Assembly (NCBI RefSeq): GCF_029760955.1
Contig: NZ_CP121682.1
Coordinates: 1,116,001 to 1,180,000, forward strand
From: Streptomyces cathayae
GTDB taxonomy: Bacteria > Actinomycetota > Actinomycetes > Streptomycetales > Streptomycetaceae
Direction of reading: 5' to 3'
DNA length: 64,000 nt
How positions within the stretch are numbered: the stretch's first letter is position 1; each line of letters begins with the position of its first letter. A program made the translations under genes and the position numbers. The notes under the pieces are model-generated. The model did not search any database. It was not told the DNA's origin and saw nothing but the letters and a program-made list of their open reading frames with translations. This document shows, one piece after another, positions 50,030 through 58,314 of this stretch.

Positions 50030-51990
50030 TCGGTGAGCTCCAGTACCGGCACGCCGCGCACCGTCAGGCCGAACACCTGGGCGTACAACGACAGTTCCGC
50101 CTCCAGGGCGCGCACCATGGTGTCCGCGCGCCGGAAGCCGTGCCCCTCGCCCTCGAAGGCGATGTACGCGTGCGGCACCTTGCCGCCCTCCAGCCGGGCC
50201 AGGAACCGCTCGCACTGCGCGGGAGGGCAGATGACGTCGTCCAGGCCCTGGAGCAGCAGGAAGGGGACGGTGAGCCGGTCGGCGTGCGCGGCGGGCGAGC
50301 GTTCGGCGTACCGCTCGGGGACCTCGGCGCGCGGGCCGATGAGGCTCTCGAGGTACTCGGACTCGAAGTCGTGGGTCTCCCCCGGGCCCCAGCCCGTCAG
50401 GTCGAGCACCGGGTAGAGGATGGTGCCGCAGGCGTAGACGTCGGTCGTGGTGAGGGAGGCGGCCGCGGTCCAGCCGCCGGCGCTGCCGCCGCGGACGGCG
50501 AGCCGGTCGCGGTCGGCGGTGCCCTCGTCGGCGAGGGCGAGCGCGACGGCCGCGCAGTCCTCGACGTCGACCACGCCCCACTGCTCGCGCAGCCGTTCGC
50601 GGTAGGCACGTCCGTATCCGGTGGAGCCGCCGTAGTCGACCTCCACGACGCCGATGCCGCGTGAGGTGAGGTAGGCGATCCCCAGGTCGAGCACGAGGGG
50701 AGCCCGGCCGGTGGGTCCGCCGTGCGCCCGGATCACGTACGGCGGCAGTTGGCCGTCGGGCGCGACGCAGTCGGGGTGGTGCGGCGGGTACACGTGGGCG
50801 TGGATCTCCCGGCCGCCCGGACCGGTGAAGGTGCGGGCCTGCGGGTCGGGGTAGTGGGCGGGGTCCACGGCGTCCTTGTGCGGGGCGCCGATCACCCGGG
50901 TCCTGCCGGTGCGGGTGTCCAGTTCCACCACCTCGGGGGCGCTGCGGGGCCCGGCGCCGACGGCGACGACCCGCTCGCCGTGCGCCGCGAGCGTGGGCGC
51001 GAACTCGGTCCAGGGCCCGGCGGCGTCGACGACCTCGCCCGTCTCGGGGTCGAGTATGCCGAGCGCGGTGGCGCCCCGGCCGTGCACGACGGCGATCAGA
51101 CCGCTGTCCAGCGGGGTGAACCAGCGCGACCCCGGCTGCCACAGCGGGCCGCCGAACTCCTCCTCGCGCGGGCAGACCGGTTCGCCGTCGCGGTAGAGGT
51201 TCCACCAGCCGGTGCGGTCGCTCGTGTGCAGCAGCCGGCCGTCGTGCGTCCAGTCGGCCTGGGCGATGGACTCGTCGGGGCCGCCGGCCACGGTGCGGGC
51301 GTGGTGCAGGGTGCCGTCGGGTGCGGCCTCGGCGAGACGCAGTTCGGTGCCGTCCCACGGCATGCGCGGGTGGTCCCAGGCCAGCCAGGCGACGTGCCGC
51401 CCGTCGGGTGACAGTCGCGGACCGGTGACGAACCGGTGCCGGTCGTCGGTGAGTTCACGGACGGCGCCGCGGTCCTCGGCGGCCGAGCCGTCCAGCGGTA
51501 CGGCGGCCAGGACGCGGCGCACCTCGCTCGGTCCGTCGCCGGTGAACTCCTCCAGGACGCACCACACCTCGCCGCGGTCCGGCAGCAGCGTCGGCTCGGC
51601 CCAGCGCAGCCCCTGCCCCACCGGGGAGAGCGGGGTCAGCGGACGCGGCTCACCGCCGGGTTCACAGCGGTAGAGGCGCTGGTCGGCGAAGTTCACGAAG
51701 ACCACGAGAGGGTCGTCGTCCCGGACGAACCCGGCCCAGGGCCGTCCGCCGTACTCGACGACCCGGCTGCGCACGTTCCACGGCGCTGGCAGCACGGACT
51801 CCTCGGTTCCGTCGGAGTGCCGGCGCACCAGGGTGCGCCGGCCGCCCTCGGCGGGCCGGGGCTCGGTCCACCACACCTCGTCCCCGACGAACCCCACGAA
51901 CTCGGGCTTCCCGTCGTGTGCCGCGGCCGTGGCCGCGTCGATGGGCGAGGGCCACTCGCCGTAGGGCAGGGTCTGCACCGTTTCCCCCAT
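50026..51990 (-). CDS. S9-family prolyl oligopeptidase
   Basis: 654 aa. An N-terminal beta-propeller (about 20-390, repeats such as PRLSPDGRHVAWLAW) precedes an alpha/beta-hydrolase domain with Ser in AVRGGSAGGWT, Asp in LLQGLDDVICP and His in GEGHGFRRAD. It cleaves short peptides, typically at Pro or as an acylaminoacyl/dipeptidyl peptidase. No signal peptide is present, so it acts in the cytoplasm. It starts 5 nt after the M20 peptidase stop and overlaps the S66 gene by 4 bp. Confidence 0.94.
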   Translation of the reverse strand: MGETVQTLPYGEWPSPIDAATAAAHDGKPEFVGFVGDEVWWTEPRPAEGGRRTLVRRHSDGTEESVLPAPWNVRSRVVEYGGRPWAGFVRDDDPLVVFVNFADQRLYRCEPGGEPRPLTPLSPVGQGLRWAEPTLLPDRGEVWCVLEEFTGDGPSEVRRVLAAVPLDGSAAEDRGAVRELTDDRHRFVTGPRLSPDGRHVAWLAWDHPRMPWDGTELRLAEAAPDGTLHHARTVAGGPDESIAQADWTHDGRLLHTSDRTGWWNLYRDGEPVCPREEEFGGPLWQPGSRWFTPLDSGLIAVVHGRGATALGILDPETGEVVDAAGPWTEFAPTLAAHGERVVAVGAGPRSAPEVVELDTRTGRTRVIGAPHKDAVDPAHYPDPQARTFTGPGGREIHAHVYPPHHPDCVAPDGQLPPYVIRAHGGPTGRAPLVLDLGIAYLTSRGIGVVEVDYGGSTGYGRAYRERLREQWGVVDVEDCAAVALALADEGTADRDRLAVRGGSAGGWTAAASLTTTDVYACGTILYPVLDLTGWGPGETHDFESEYLESLIGPRAEVPERYAERSPAAHADRLTVPFLLLQGLDDVICPPAQCERFLARLEGGKVPHAYIAFEGEGHGFRRADTMVRALEAELSLYAQVFGLTVRGVPVLELTE

Positions 51991-51995
51991 TTCGC

Positions 51996-53300
51996 TCAGA
52001 CCGTCCGCAGGAACCGGTCGAGGACGCGGACACCGAAGTGGAGCGCCTCGACCGGGACGCGCTCGTCGACTCCGTGGAAGAGGGCCTGGTAGTCGAAGCC
52101 CTCCGGCAGTTTCAGCGGGGCGAACCCGTAACCGGTGATGCCGAGGCGGGAGAACTGCTTGGCGTCCGTGCCGCCGGACATGCAGTACGGCACGGGGTGC
52201 CCCTCGGGTGCGAACTCCTGCACGGCGGCCCGCATCCGCGCGAACGTCGTCGAGTCCAGCGGTGCCTCGAGAGCCGGCTCGCGGTGCTCGAACTCCCAGT
52301 CCACGTCCGGCCCCGTGAGCCGGTCCAAGGTGGCGCGGAACTCGTCCTCCCCACCGGGCAGGAACCGTCCGTCGATGTGGGCCACGGCCTGTCCGGGGAT
52401 CACGTTGAGCTTGTAACCGGCGTCCAGCATCGTCGGGTTGCTGCTGTTGCGGAGGGTGTGCTCGACGAGTTTCGCCGCCGGGCCCAGCTTGGTGAGCAGC
52501 GTGTCCACGTCGGACAGGTCGGGGTCGACGCCGTACAGGGCGGCGAGTTCGGTGAGTGCCGCACGGACCGTCGGGGTCAGCCGCAGCGGCCACTCGTACT
52601 CGCCTATGCGGGTGACCGAGGCGGCGAGGCGGGTCACCGCGTTGTCCCGGTTGACCTTGGAGCCGTGCCCGGCCCGCCCGCGCGCGGTCAGCTTCAGCCA
52701 GGCCGTACCGCGCTCCCCCGCCGCGATCGGGTAGAGCTGCCGGCCGGCGCCGTCGTGGACGGTGAAGGCGCCCGATTCGCTGATCCCCTCGGTGCAGCCC
52801 TCGAAGAGCGCCGCGTGCCGGTCGGCGAGGAACCCGGAGCCGTCCTCGGCGCTGGCCTCCTCGTCCGCGGTGAACGCGATCACGATGTCGCGCCGGGGCC
52901 GCACGCCCTGCCGTGCCCAGGCCCGCACCACGGCGAGGATCATCGCGTCCATGTTCTTCATGTCGACGGCGCCGCGGCCCCAGACCACCCCGTCGCGCAC
53001 CTCGCCGGAGAACGGGTGCACGCTCCAGTCGGCGGCCTCGGCCGGTACGACGTCGAGGTGGCCGTGGACGAGGAGCGCGTCGGCCGTCGGGTCGGTGCCC
53101 GCGAGGCGCGCGACGACGTTGGTCCGGCCGGGGGTGCGCTCCAGCAGCACCGGCTCCAGGCCCGCCCCGGCGAGCCGCTCCGCCGCGTACTCGGCGGCGG
53201 GCCGCTCCCGGCAGTCGCCCCCGCCCCTGTTGGTGGTGTCGATCCGGATGAGTTCGGAGGTGAACGTCACGACCTCGTCCAGGGCACGTTCGTCAGCCAT
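51996..53300 (-). CDS. M20-family metallopeptidase
   Basis: 434-aa dizinc exopeptidase. Metal ligands and catalytic residues lie in VHGHLDVVPA, WGRGAVDMKNMD, and TADEEASAEDGSGF (Glu-Glu). The dimerisation lid and C-terminal CMSGGTDAKQF follow. It cleaves dipeptides or N-acyl amino acids. ATG 53300 overlaps the last 8 bp of the DppA gene, so the two are coupled. It is cytoplasmic, with no signal peptide. Confidence 0.94.
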   Translation of the reverse strand: MADERALDEVVTFTSELIRIDTTNRGGGDCRERPAAEYAAERLAGAGLEPVLLERTPGRTNVVARLAGTDPTADALLVHGHLDVVPAEAADWSVHPFSGEVRDGVVWGRGAVDMKNMDAMILAVVRAWARQGVRPRRDIVIAFTADEEASAEDGSGFLADRHAALFEGCTEGISESGAFTVHDGAGRQLYPIAAGERGTAWLKLTARGRAGHGSKVNRDNAVTRLAASVTRIGEYEWPLRLTPTVRAALTELAALYGVDPDLSDVDTLLTKLGPAAKLVEHTLRNSSNPTMLDAGYKLNVIPGQAVAHIDGRFLPGGEDEFRATLDRLTGPDVDWEFEHREPALEAPLDSTTFARMRAAVQEFAPEGHPVPYCMSGGTDAKQFSRLGITGYGFAPLKLPEGFDYQALFHGVDERVPVEALHFGVRVLDRFLRTV

Positions 53301-54126
53301 ACTGCTCCTCCACCGCGGCCGAGGCGATCGTGGTGACCGCCTTGAAGGTGCGGATCCCGTCGTGCATGGTCCCGCTCGTGTACGCCACCTTCCGCTCGCC
53401 GGCGCGGATCACGCCCGGCACCACGGTGACGGCCATCGCCAGGTGCTCCGCGTCGAACTCCACCTCGACGGTGAAGGGGCCGGCCGCCACCGGCTCCCGG
53501 CGGCCCGCCAGCGCGGCGGCCTCCTTCGCCGCGGCCCGGATGTCGGCGGCCGTCCGGGCGGGCGTGCGGCACACGGCCGCGTACCGCGACACATGGTCCT
53601 TGACCGCGACCTTCAGCGCCCCCGGCGCGTAGCCGAGGGCGTCCTCGCAGGCCACGTCGTCGCCGGTGACCAGGACGACCGGCACCCCGTACTCGGCGAC
53701 CACGGCCGCGTTGAGCAGGCCCTCGCTGGCCCGTTCGCCGTTCAGCCACACTCCGGTGATGGAGTTGGCGAGGTAGGTGTGCGCGAGGACACCCTCCATA
53801 CCGGCTCCCGCGTGGTAGCCGATGAACGCGATGCCGTCCACGTCGCCGTGCTGCACGCCCTCCACCATGGACAGCGACTTGTGCCGCCCGGTGAGCATCT
53901 CGGCCCGCTCGTCGAGCCGCTCCAGGAGCAGGTTGCGCATGCTCCAGTGCGCCTCGTTGATCAGCACCTCGTCGGCGCCGCCGTCGAAGAAGCCTCGCAC
54001 GGCGGCGTCGACGTCGGAGGTGAACATCGACCGGCAGCGCTCCCACTGCGGTGTGCCCGGCAGCACGTCGGCGGGCCAGGTGACGCCGGTGGCGCCCTCC
54101 ATGTCCGCGCTGATGAGGATCTTCAT
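53293..54126 (-). CDS. dppA: M55 D-aminopeptidase (DppA-like)
   Basis: 277-aa zinc D-aminopeptidase. The M55 signature MKILISADMEGATGV gives the ligands Asp8 and Glu10; NEAHWSMRN supplies His, AFIGYHAGAG a second His, and NAAVVAEYGVPVVLV, TGDDVACEDA follow. DppA of Bacillus hydrolyses D-Ala-D-Ala and similar peptides. As first gene of the M55-M20-S9-S66 run it points to turnover of D-amino-acid-containing or murein peptides. A clear strong promoter was not identified. Confidence 0.95.
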   Translation of the reverse strand: MKILISADMEGATGVTWPADVLPGTPQWERCRSMFTSDVDAAVRGFFDGGADEVLINEAHWSMRNLLLERLDERAEMLTGRHKSLSMVEGVQHGDVDGIAFIGYHAGAGMEGVLAHTYLANSITGVWLNGERASEGLLNAAVVAEYGVPVVLVTGDDVACEDALGYAPGALKVAVKDHVSRYAAVCRTPARTAADIRAAAKEAAALAGRREPVAAGPFTVEVEFDAEHLAMAVTVVPGVIRAGERKVAYTSGTMHDGIRTFKAVTTIASAAVEEQYG

Positions 54127-54310
54127 GCGCTCACGCTACGTCGTGGTGCCGAAGCGCGGCCAGGCCTGTGGAAAACTCTCACCGGGCCAGACCAATGACG
54201 GCCCGCTCGCCTCGCTGAGGGATTCCTGGGTGTGGTGCGCAAGCCGCCGACAGGACGGTTCTCGCGCCCCGCCGCAGACGGGCTCGCAGACCTGGTGGTG
54301 CGGCAGGAGT

Positions 54311-54547
54311 TCACACATGCCGGAGACGGCCGGCGGTGCGCTCCCGCAGAAGCAGCCACGGCTCGGCGGTGGAGTCGTCCGCGGCGCGGGCTGCGTGGCC
54401 CTCGAGGAGGGTGCGACAGGCGGCGGCTCCCGCTCGGCCGGTGGCCGTCGGGCGGTCGGAGTCGGTCGGGCGGTCGGAGTCGGTCGGGTCCGCAAGAGAT
54501 CGGGCCATGGTCTTCCATGCCTTGTCCGCGTTCGGTGCGGTGGACAC
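54311..54547 (-). CDS. Small hypothetical protein with a PTDSDR repeat
   Basis: 78 aa from GTG 54547 after GGGGAGG, with high third-position GC. It opens MSTAPNADKAWKTMARSLAD, then the tandem PTDSDRPTDSDRPTATGR, then a helical segment CRTLLEGHAARAADD and LLLRERTAGRLRHV. No domain recognised. It lies 38 nt downstream of another small gene and may share its promoter, which carries a LexA-like box. Confidence 0.65.
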   Translation of the reverse strand: MSTAPNADKAWKTMARSLADPTDSDRPTDSDRPTATGRAGAAACRTLLEGHAARAADDSTAEPWLLLRERTAGRLRHV

Positions 54548-54585
54548 TGTGCCTCCCCGGAAAACCGGAAAATGGGGTCAGGAAG

Positions 54586-54819
54586 TCAGGAAGTGACGTG
54601 CGTGGACACGCGCGTGGAGCCCCGGCAGGGGCTCACGGCCCGCTCGAAGGCGTGCGGGAGGCTCCGGGCACTGGGGGGAGCGAGCGGGCGCGGATCTCGT
54701 GGAACGCGATGCGCGCACTCCGGTGTGCCGGAGGTACGGGTGGTCACCGTCTCCGCGCCGGACAGCGCGGCGTCGGCCCGGCCGTGTCCGGAGTCCGGTG
54801 CGAGGTTCTCCCCGCGCAT
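54586..54819 (-). CDS. Small hypothetical protein behind a LexA-like box
   Basis: 77 aa from ATG 54819 after a strong GAGGAGG, high third-position GC in the first half. The product is hydrophilic, Ser/Arg/Pro-rich, with two Cys and no recognised domain. A GAAC-N4-GTTC palindrome lies 34 nt upstream, overlapping a possible -10 (TATTCT). It may be the first gene of a two-gene unit with 54311-54547. Confidence 0.55.
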   Translation of the reverse strand: MRGENLAPDSGHGRADAALSGAETVTTRTSGTPECAHRVPRDPRPLAPPSARSLPHAFERAVSPCRGSTRVSTHVTS

Positions 54820-54852
54820 GACACCTCCTCGGCAGCACTGACCCACAGAATA

Positions 54853-54864
54853 GAACAAACGTTC
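54853..54864 (-). promoter_or_regulatory. LexA-like palindrome
   Basis: GAACAAACGTTC, matching the actinobacterial SOS core GAAC-N4-GTTC. It sits between the divergent small gene (ATG 54819) and the SRPBCC gene (ATG 55001), 4 nt from a TATTCT -10-like element on the minus strand. Confidence 0.5.
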
Positions 54865-55000
54865 CCTTGATCGGGTGAGCGACATCTTCGGTCACTCTCC
54901 CGATCAGTTCCGGACTCCCGATTTGGGGGCCGGGCGAGGGGGTGATTGGCTTGCCCCGACCCTTTGAGCACCCTGAGAACTCATGTCCTGGAGGAAATCG

Positions 55001-55444
55001 ATGGCGCAGGTCGAGGCCACTACGGAGCGGATCGTCGCGGCGGACGCGGAGACGGTGTTCGACGCCATCGCCGACTACAGCGGCACGCGCGCGAGGCTGC
55101 TGCCCGAGCAGTTCAGCGAGTACGAGGTCCGGGAGGGCGGCGACGGGGAGGGCAGCCTCGTCCACTGGAAGCTCCAGGCCACCAGCAAGCGCGTCCGCGA
55201 CTGCCTCCTGGAGGTCACCGAGCCGAGCGACGGCGAACTGGTCGAGAAGGACCGCAACTCCTCCATGGTCACCGTCTGGCGCGTCACCCCGGCCGGCGAG
55301 GGCAGGTCCCGGGTCGTCGTGACCACCACGTGGACGGGTGCGGGCGGCATCGGCGGCTTCTTCGAGAGGACCTTCGCACCCAAGGGGCTCGGGCGCATCT
55401 ACGACGCGCTGCTCGCCAGGCTGGCCGCCGAGGTCGAGAAGTAG
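55001..55444 (+). CDS. SRPBCC-family protein
   Basis: 147-aa START/Bet v 1-like helix-grip fold protein (AETVFDAIADYSGTRARLLP at the start, VVVTTTWTGAGGIGGFFERT near the end). Such proteins bind hydrophobic ligands in a central cavity; no catalytic residues are evident. ATG 55001 follows GGAGGAAATCG, a strong ribosome-binding site. It is monocistronic and divergent from two small genes. Confidence 0.88.
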   Translation: MAQVEATTERIVAADAETVFDAIADYSGTRARLLPEQFSEYEVREGGDGEGSLVHWKLQATSKRVRDCLLEVTEPSDGELVEKDRNSSMVTVWRVTPAGEGRSRVVVTTTWTGAGGIGGFFERTFAPKGLGRIYDALLARLAAEVEK

Positions 55445-55614
55445 CCGCCGCTTCAAGAAGCCGGCCACGAGGGGAGGTTGGCCCCCGGGCCGCTCTCCTC
55501 ACCGGTTCGGGTGATCTCCGCACCGACCTTCCGCATGCCGTAACTCGTCGCGCTTGCTCGTAGTTGTCGCTTTTACGCGGGAATTGTGTGGCAGCGCGAC
55601 GAGGGGAGCGGCAC

Positions 55615-58158
55615 GTGGGCGGTACCGGCGGGATCACTCTGACGCAGGACGAACCGGTCGCGGCGGCGATCCCGTCGGCCGAGCGCCCGCCTCCGGAACG
55701 GACCCACGGGCCGGGTCCGGAGCCGGCCTTGGGGTACGACGCGGAGTACGGTCCGGAGTACGCCGCGCAGTACGACGCGCAGTACGGCCCGGATGACGAC
55801 GCGGAACCCGGTGCGGAGCCCGATCAGGGGCCGGTGGGCCCGGCGTTGAGCCGGCGCAGGGTGCGGCTGGTGTTCTTCGCGCTGATGCTGGCGCTGCTGC
55901 TCGCCGCCCTCGAGCAGATGATCGTCGCCACCGCCCTGCCGAAGATCGTCGGCGAACTGCACGGCCTGGACCGGATGTCCTGGGCGATCACCGCCTATCT
56001 GCTCACCGCCACCATCGGACTGCCGATCTACGGCAAACTCGGCGACCTGTTCGGCCGCAAGGGCGTCTTCCAGTTCGCGATCGTCGTCTTCGTCGTCGGC
56101 TCCGCGCTCGCGGGCCGGGCACAGACCATGGACCAGCTGATCGCCTACCGCGCGGTGCAGGGCGTCGGCGCGGGCGGGCTGATGATCGGCGTCCAGACGA
56201 TCATCGCGGACATCGTGCCCGCACGGGAACGCGGCCGGTTCATGGGCCTGATCGGTGCCGCCTTCGGCCTCGCCTCGGTCGCCGGGCCGCTGCTCGGCGG
56301 CTACTTCACCGACCATCTCTCATGGCGCTGGTGTTTCTACTTCAACGTGCCCTTCGGCGTCCTGACCCTGATCGTCGTCGCCCTGGTGCTGAAGCTCCCC
56401 AAGCCCTCCGCCAGGCCCCGGCTGGACGTCCTCGGCGCGCTGCTGCTGGCCACGGCCTCCACCTGCCTGGTGCTGCTGACCAGTTGGGGCGGGAGCGAGT
56501 ACGCCTGGGACTCACGCGTCGTCCTCGGTCTCGGCGCGGGCGGCGCGGCGGCCACCGTGCTCTTCCTCGTCGTCGAGCGCTTCGCCGCCGAACCCCTCAT
56601 CCCGCTCCGGCTGTTCAGGGATTCCGTCTTCAACGTCACCGCCCTGGTCGGGCTGGTGATCGGCGTCGCCCTGTTCGGCGCGGCCAGCTACCTGCCGACG
56701 TACCTGCAGATGGTCGACGGGGCCACGGCCACCGAGTCGGGCCTGCTGATGCTGCCCATGATGGCCGGCATCGTCGGCGCCTCCATCGTCTCGGGGCAGC
56801 TCATCAGCCGGACCGGCCGCTACCGGAGCCACCCCCTGCTCGGCGCCGTCCTCTCGATCGCCGGCATGTGGCTGCTGTCCCGTCTCGAACCCGACACTCC
56901 CCGGCTGCACTACAGCATCTGGATGGCCGTCCTCGGCGCCGGCATCGGCATGGTGATGCCCGTCCTGGTCCTCGCCGTGCAGAACTCCGTGCGCCCCGGC
57001 GACCTCGGCACCGCCACCAGCGCCAACAACTACTTCCGGCAGATCGGCGGCAGCGTCGGCGCCGCGGTCTTCGGCACCCTCTTCGCCGGCCGGCTCACCG
57101 ACGCGCTCGCCGAGCGGCTCCCGGCGGGGGAGGGCGCGGGGCTGCCCGACGCCGAGTCGATCACCCCGCAGCTCGTGCACGCGCTGCCGCCCGCACTGCG
57201 CGACCTCTACATCCAGGCCTACGCCGACGCCATGCCGCGCATCTTCCTCTACCTGGTGCCGGTGCTCGTCCTCGGTCTGTTCATCACCTTCTTCCTCAAG
57301 GAGAAACCCCTGGTGTCCCACTACGCCCCCACCGCCGGCCCGACAGCGGAAACGCCGCACACGGCGGCCCCCGTGCCGCCGGCCAGGTCGCCGCACGCCG
57401 CGGGCATCGCCGTCTGCGGCACCGTCCAGCATCCGGACGGAACCGTGGTACCGCGCGCCGCGCTCACCCTCATCGACGTCGCCGGGCAGCAGATCGGGCG
57501 GGGCGCGAGCGGTGCCGACGGGCGGTACGCGCTGGCCACCCCCGGCCCGGGATCGTACGTCCTGATCGCCGCCGCGGGCGGGCACCAGCCGCAGGCGGTC
57601 TCGGTGACCGTCGGCGAGCGGCCCGTCGAACTGGACGTCGTCCTCGGGGGCGCGGGCCGCCTCGCCGGCTGTGTGCTCACCGCCGACGGCTCGCCCGTAC
57701 GGGACGCCATCGTGACCCTGACCAACGTCCACGGCGAGGTCGTCGCCACCACCCGCAGCGGCCGGGAGGGCGGCTACGAGATCACCGAGCTGGTGGCCGG
57801 TGAGTACACCCTCGCCGCGAGCGCGCCCGCGTTCCGCCCGGCCGCACTCCCCGTCACCGTCCAGGCCGCCCGGGAGACCCGTCAGGACGTCGAACTGGCC
57901 GGCGGCGCCGTGCTGCGCGGCACCGTGCGGGCCGGCGGCGGGCGGGCCGTGGAGGACGCGCGCGTGACCCTGCTGGACGCGGCGGGCAACGTGGTCGACA
58001 CCCTCACCACCGGACCGGACGGAACCTTCCGGTTCGTCGACCTGTCGTCCGGCGAGTACACCGTCATCGCCGCCGGCTACCCGCCGGTCGCGACCGTGCT
58101 CCAGGTCGCCGGGGGCGGCCGCACCGAACGGGACCTGCAACTGGGCCACGAGGACTGA
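55615..58158 (+). CDS. DHA2-type MFS transporter fused to three carboxypeptidase-regulatory-like domains
   Basis: 847 aa from GTG 55615 (GAGGGGAG at 6-7 nt; the GTG at 55564 lacks a site). The N-terminus is an acidic Tyr/Asp repeat ([20 protein letters not shown]), then about 14 transmembrane helices of the EmrB/QacA drug:H+ antiporter family ([32 protein letters not shown], motif C-like [19 protein letters not shown]). From about 620 three beta-sandwich domains follow ([60 protein letters not shown]). With an even helix number the domains face the cytoplasm, an unusual placement. A 9-bp repeat starts at its stop. Confidence 0.92.
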   Translation: MGGTGGITLTQDEPVAAAIPSAERPPPERTHGPGPEPALGYDAEYGPEYAAQYDAQYGPDDDAEPGAEPDQGPVGPALSRRRVRLVFFALMLALLLAALEQMIVATALPKIVGELHGLDRMSWAITAYLLTATIGLPIYGKLGDLFGRKGVFQFAIVVFVVGSALAGRAQTMDQLIAYRAVQGVGAGGLMIGVQTIIADIVPARERGRFMGLIGAAFGLASVAGPLLGGYFTDHLSWRWCFYFNVPFGVLTLIVVALVLKLPKPSARPRLDVLGALLLATASTCLVLLTSWGGSEYAWDSRVVLGLGAGGAAATVLFLVVERFAAEPLIPLRLFRDSVFNVTALVGLVIGVALFGAASYLPTYLQMVDGATATESGLLMLPMMAGIVGASIVSGQLISRTGRYRSHPLLGAVLSIAGMWLLSRLEPDTPRLHYSIWMAVLGAGIGMVMPVLVLAVQNSVRPGDLGTATSANNYFRQIGGSVGAAVFGTLFAGRLTDALAERLPAGEGAGLPDAESITPQLVHALPPALRDLYIQAYADAMPRIFLYLVPVLVLGLFITFFLKEKPLVSHYAPTAGPTAETPHTAAPVPPARSPHAAGIAVCGTVQHPDGTVVPRAALTLIDVAGQQIGRGASGADGRYALATPGPGSYVLIAAAGGHQPQAVSVTVGERPVELDVVLGGAGRLAGCVLTADGSPVRDAIVTLTNVHGEVVATTRSGREGGYEITELVAGEYTLAASAPAFRPAALPVTVQAARETRQDVELAGGAVLRGTVRAGGGRAVEDARVTLLDAAGNVVDTLTTGPDGTFRFVDLSSGEYTVIAAGYPPVATVLQVAGGGRTERDLQLGHED

Positions 58159-58179
58159 GAAGACCGAGAGGACCGAGAG
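58153..58179 (+). repeat. 9-bp tandem repeat (3 copies) at a stop codon
   Basis: GACTGAGAA, GACCGAGAG, GACCGAGAG in direct succession. The TGA in the first unit is the stop of the MFS gene. Confidence 0.85.
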
Positions 58180-58314
58180 GAGTGCTCACGGGCTGGACCC
58201 GGATGCCAACCCGGTGGGCAATTCCCGTATTGCCTCACATCGCCACCAGCCGTGGCCGTACGGTGGTGACGACGGTACAGATCTTGGGAGCCGTGGGGAG
58301 AGAGGGCCTGGGCC

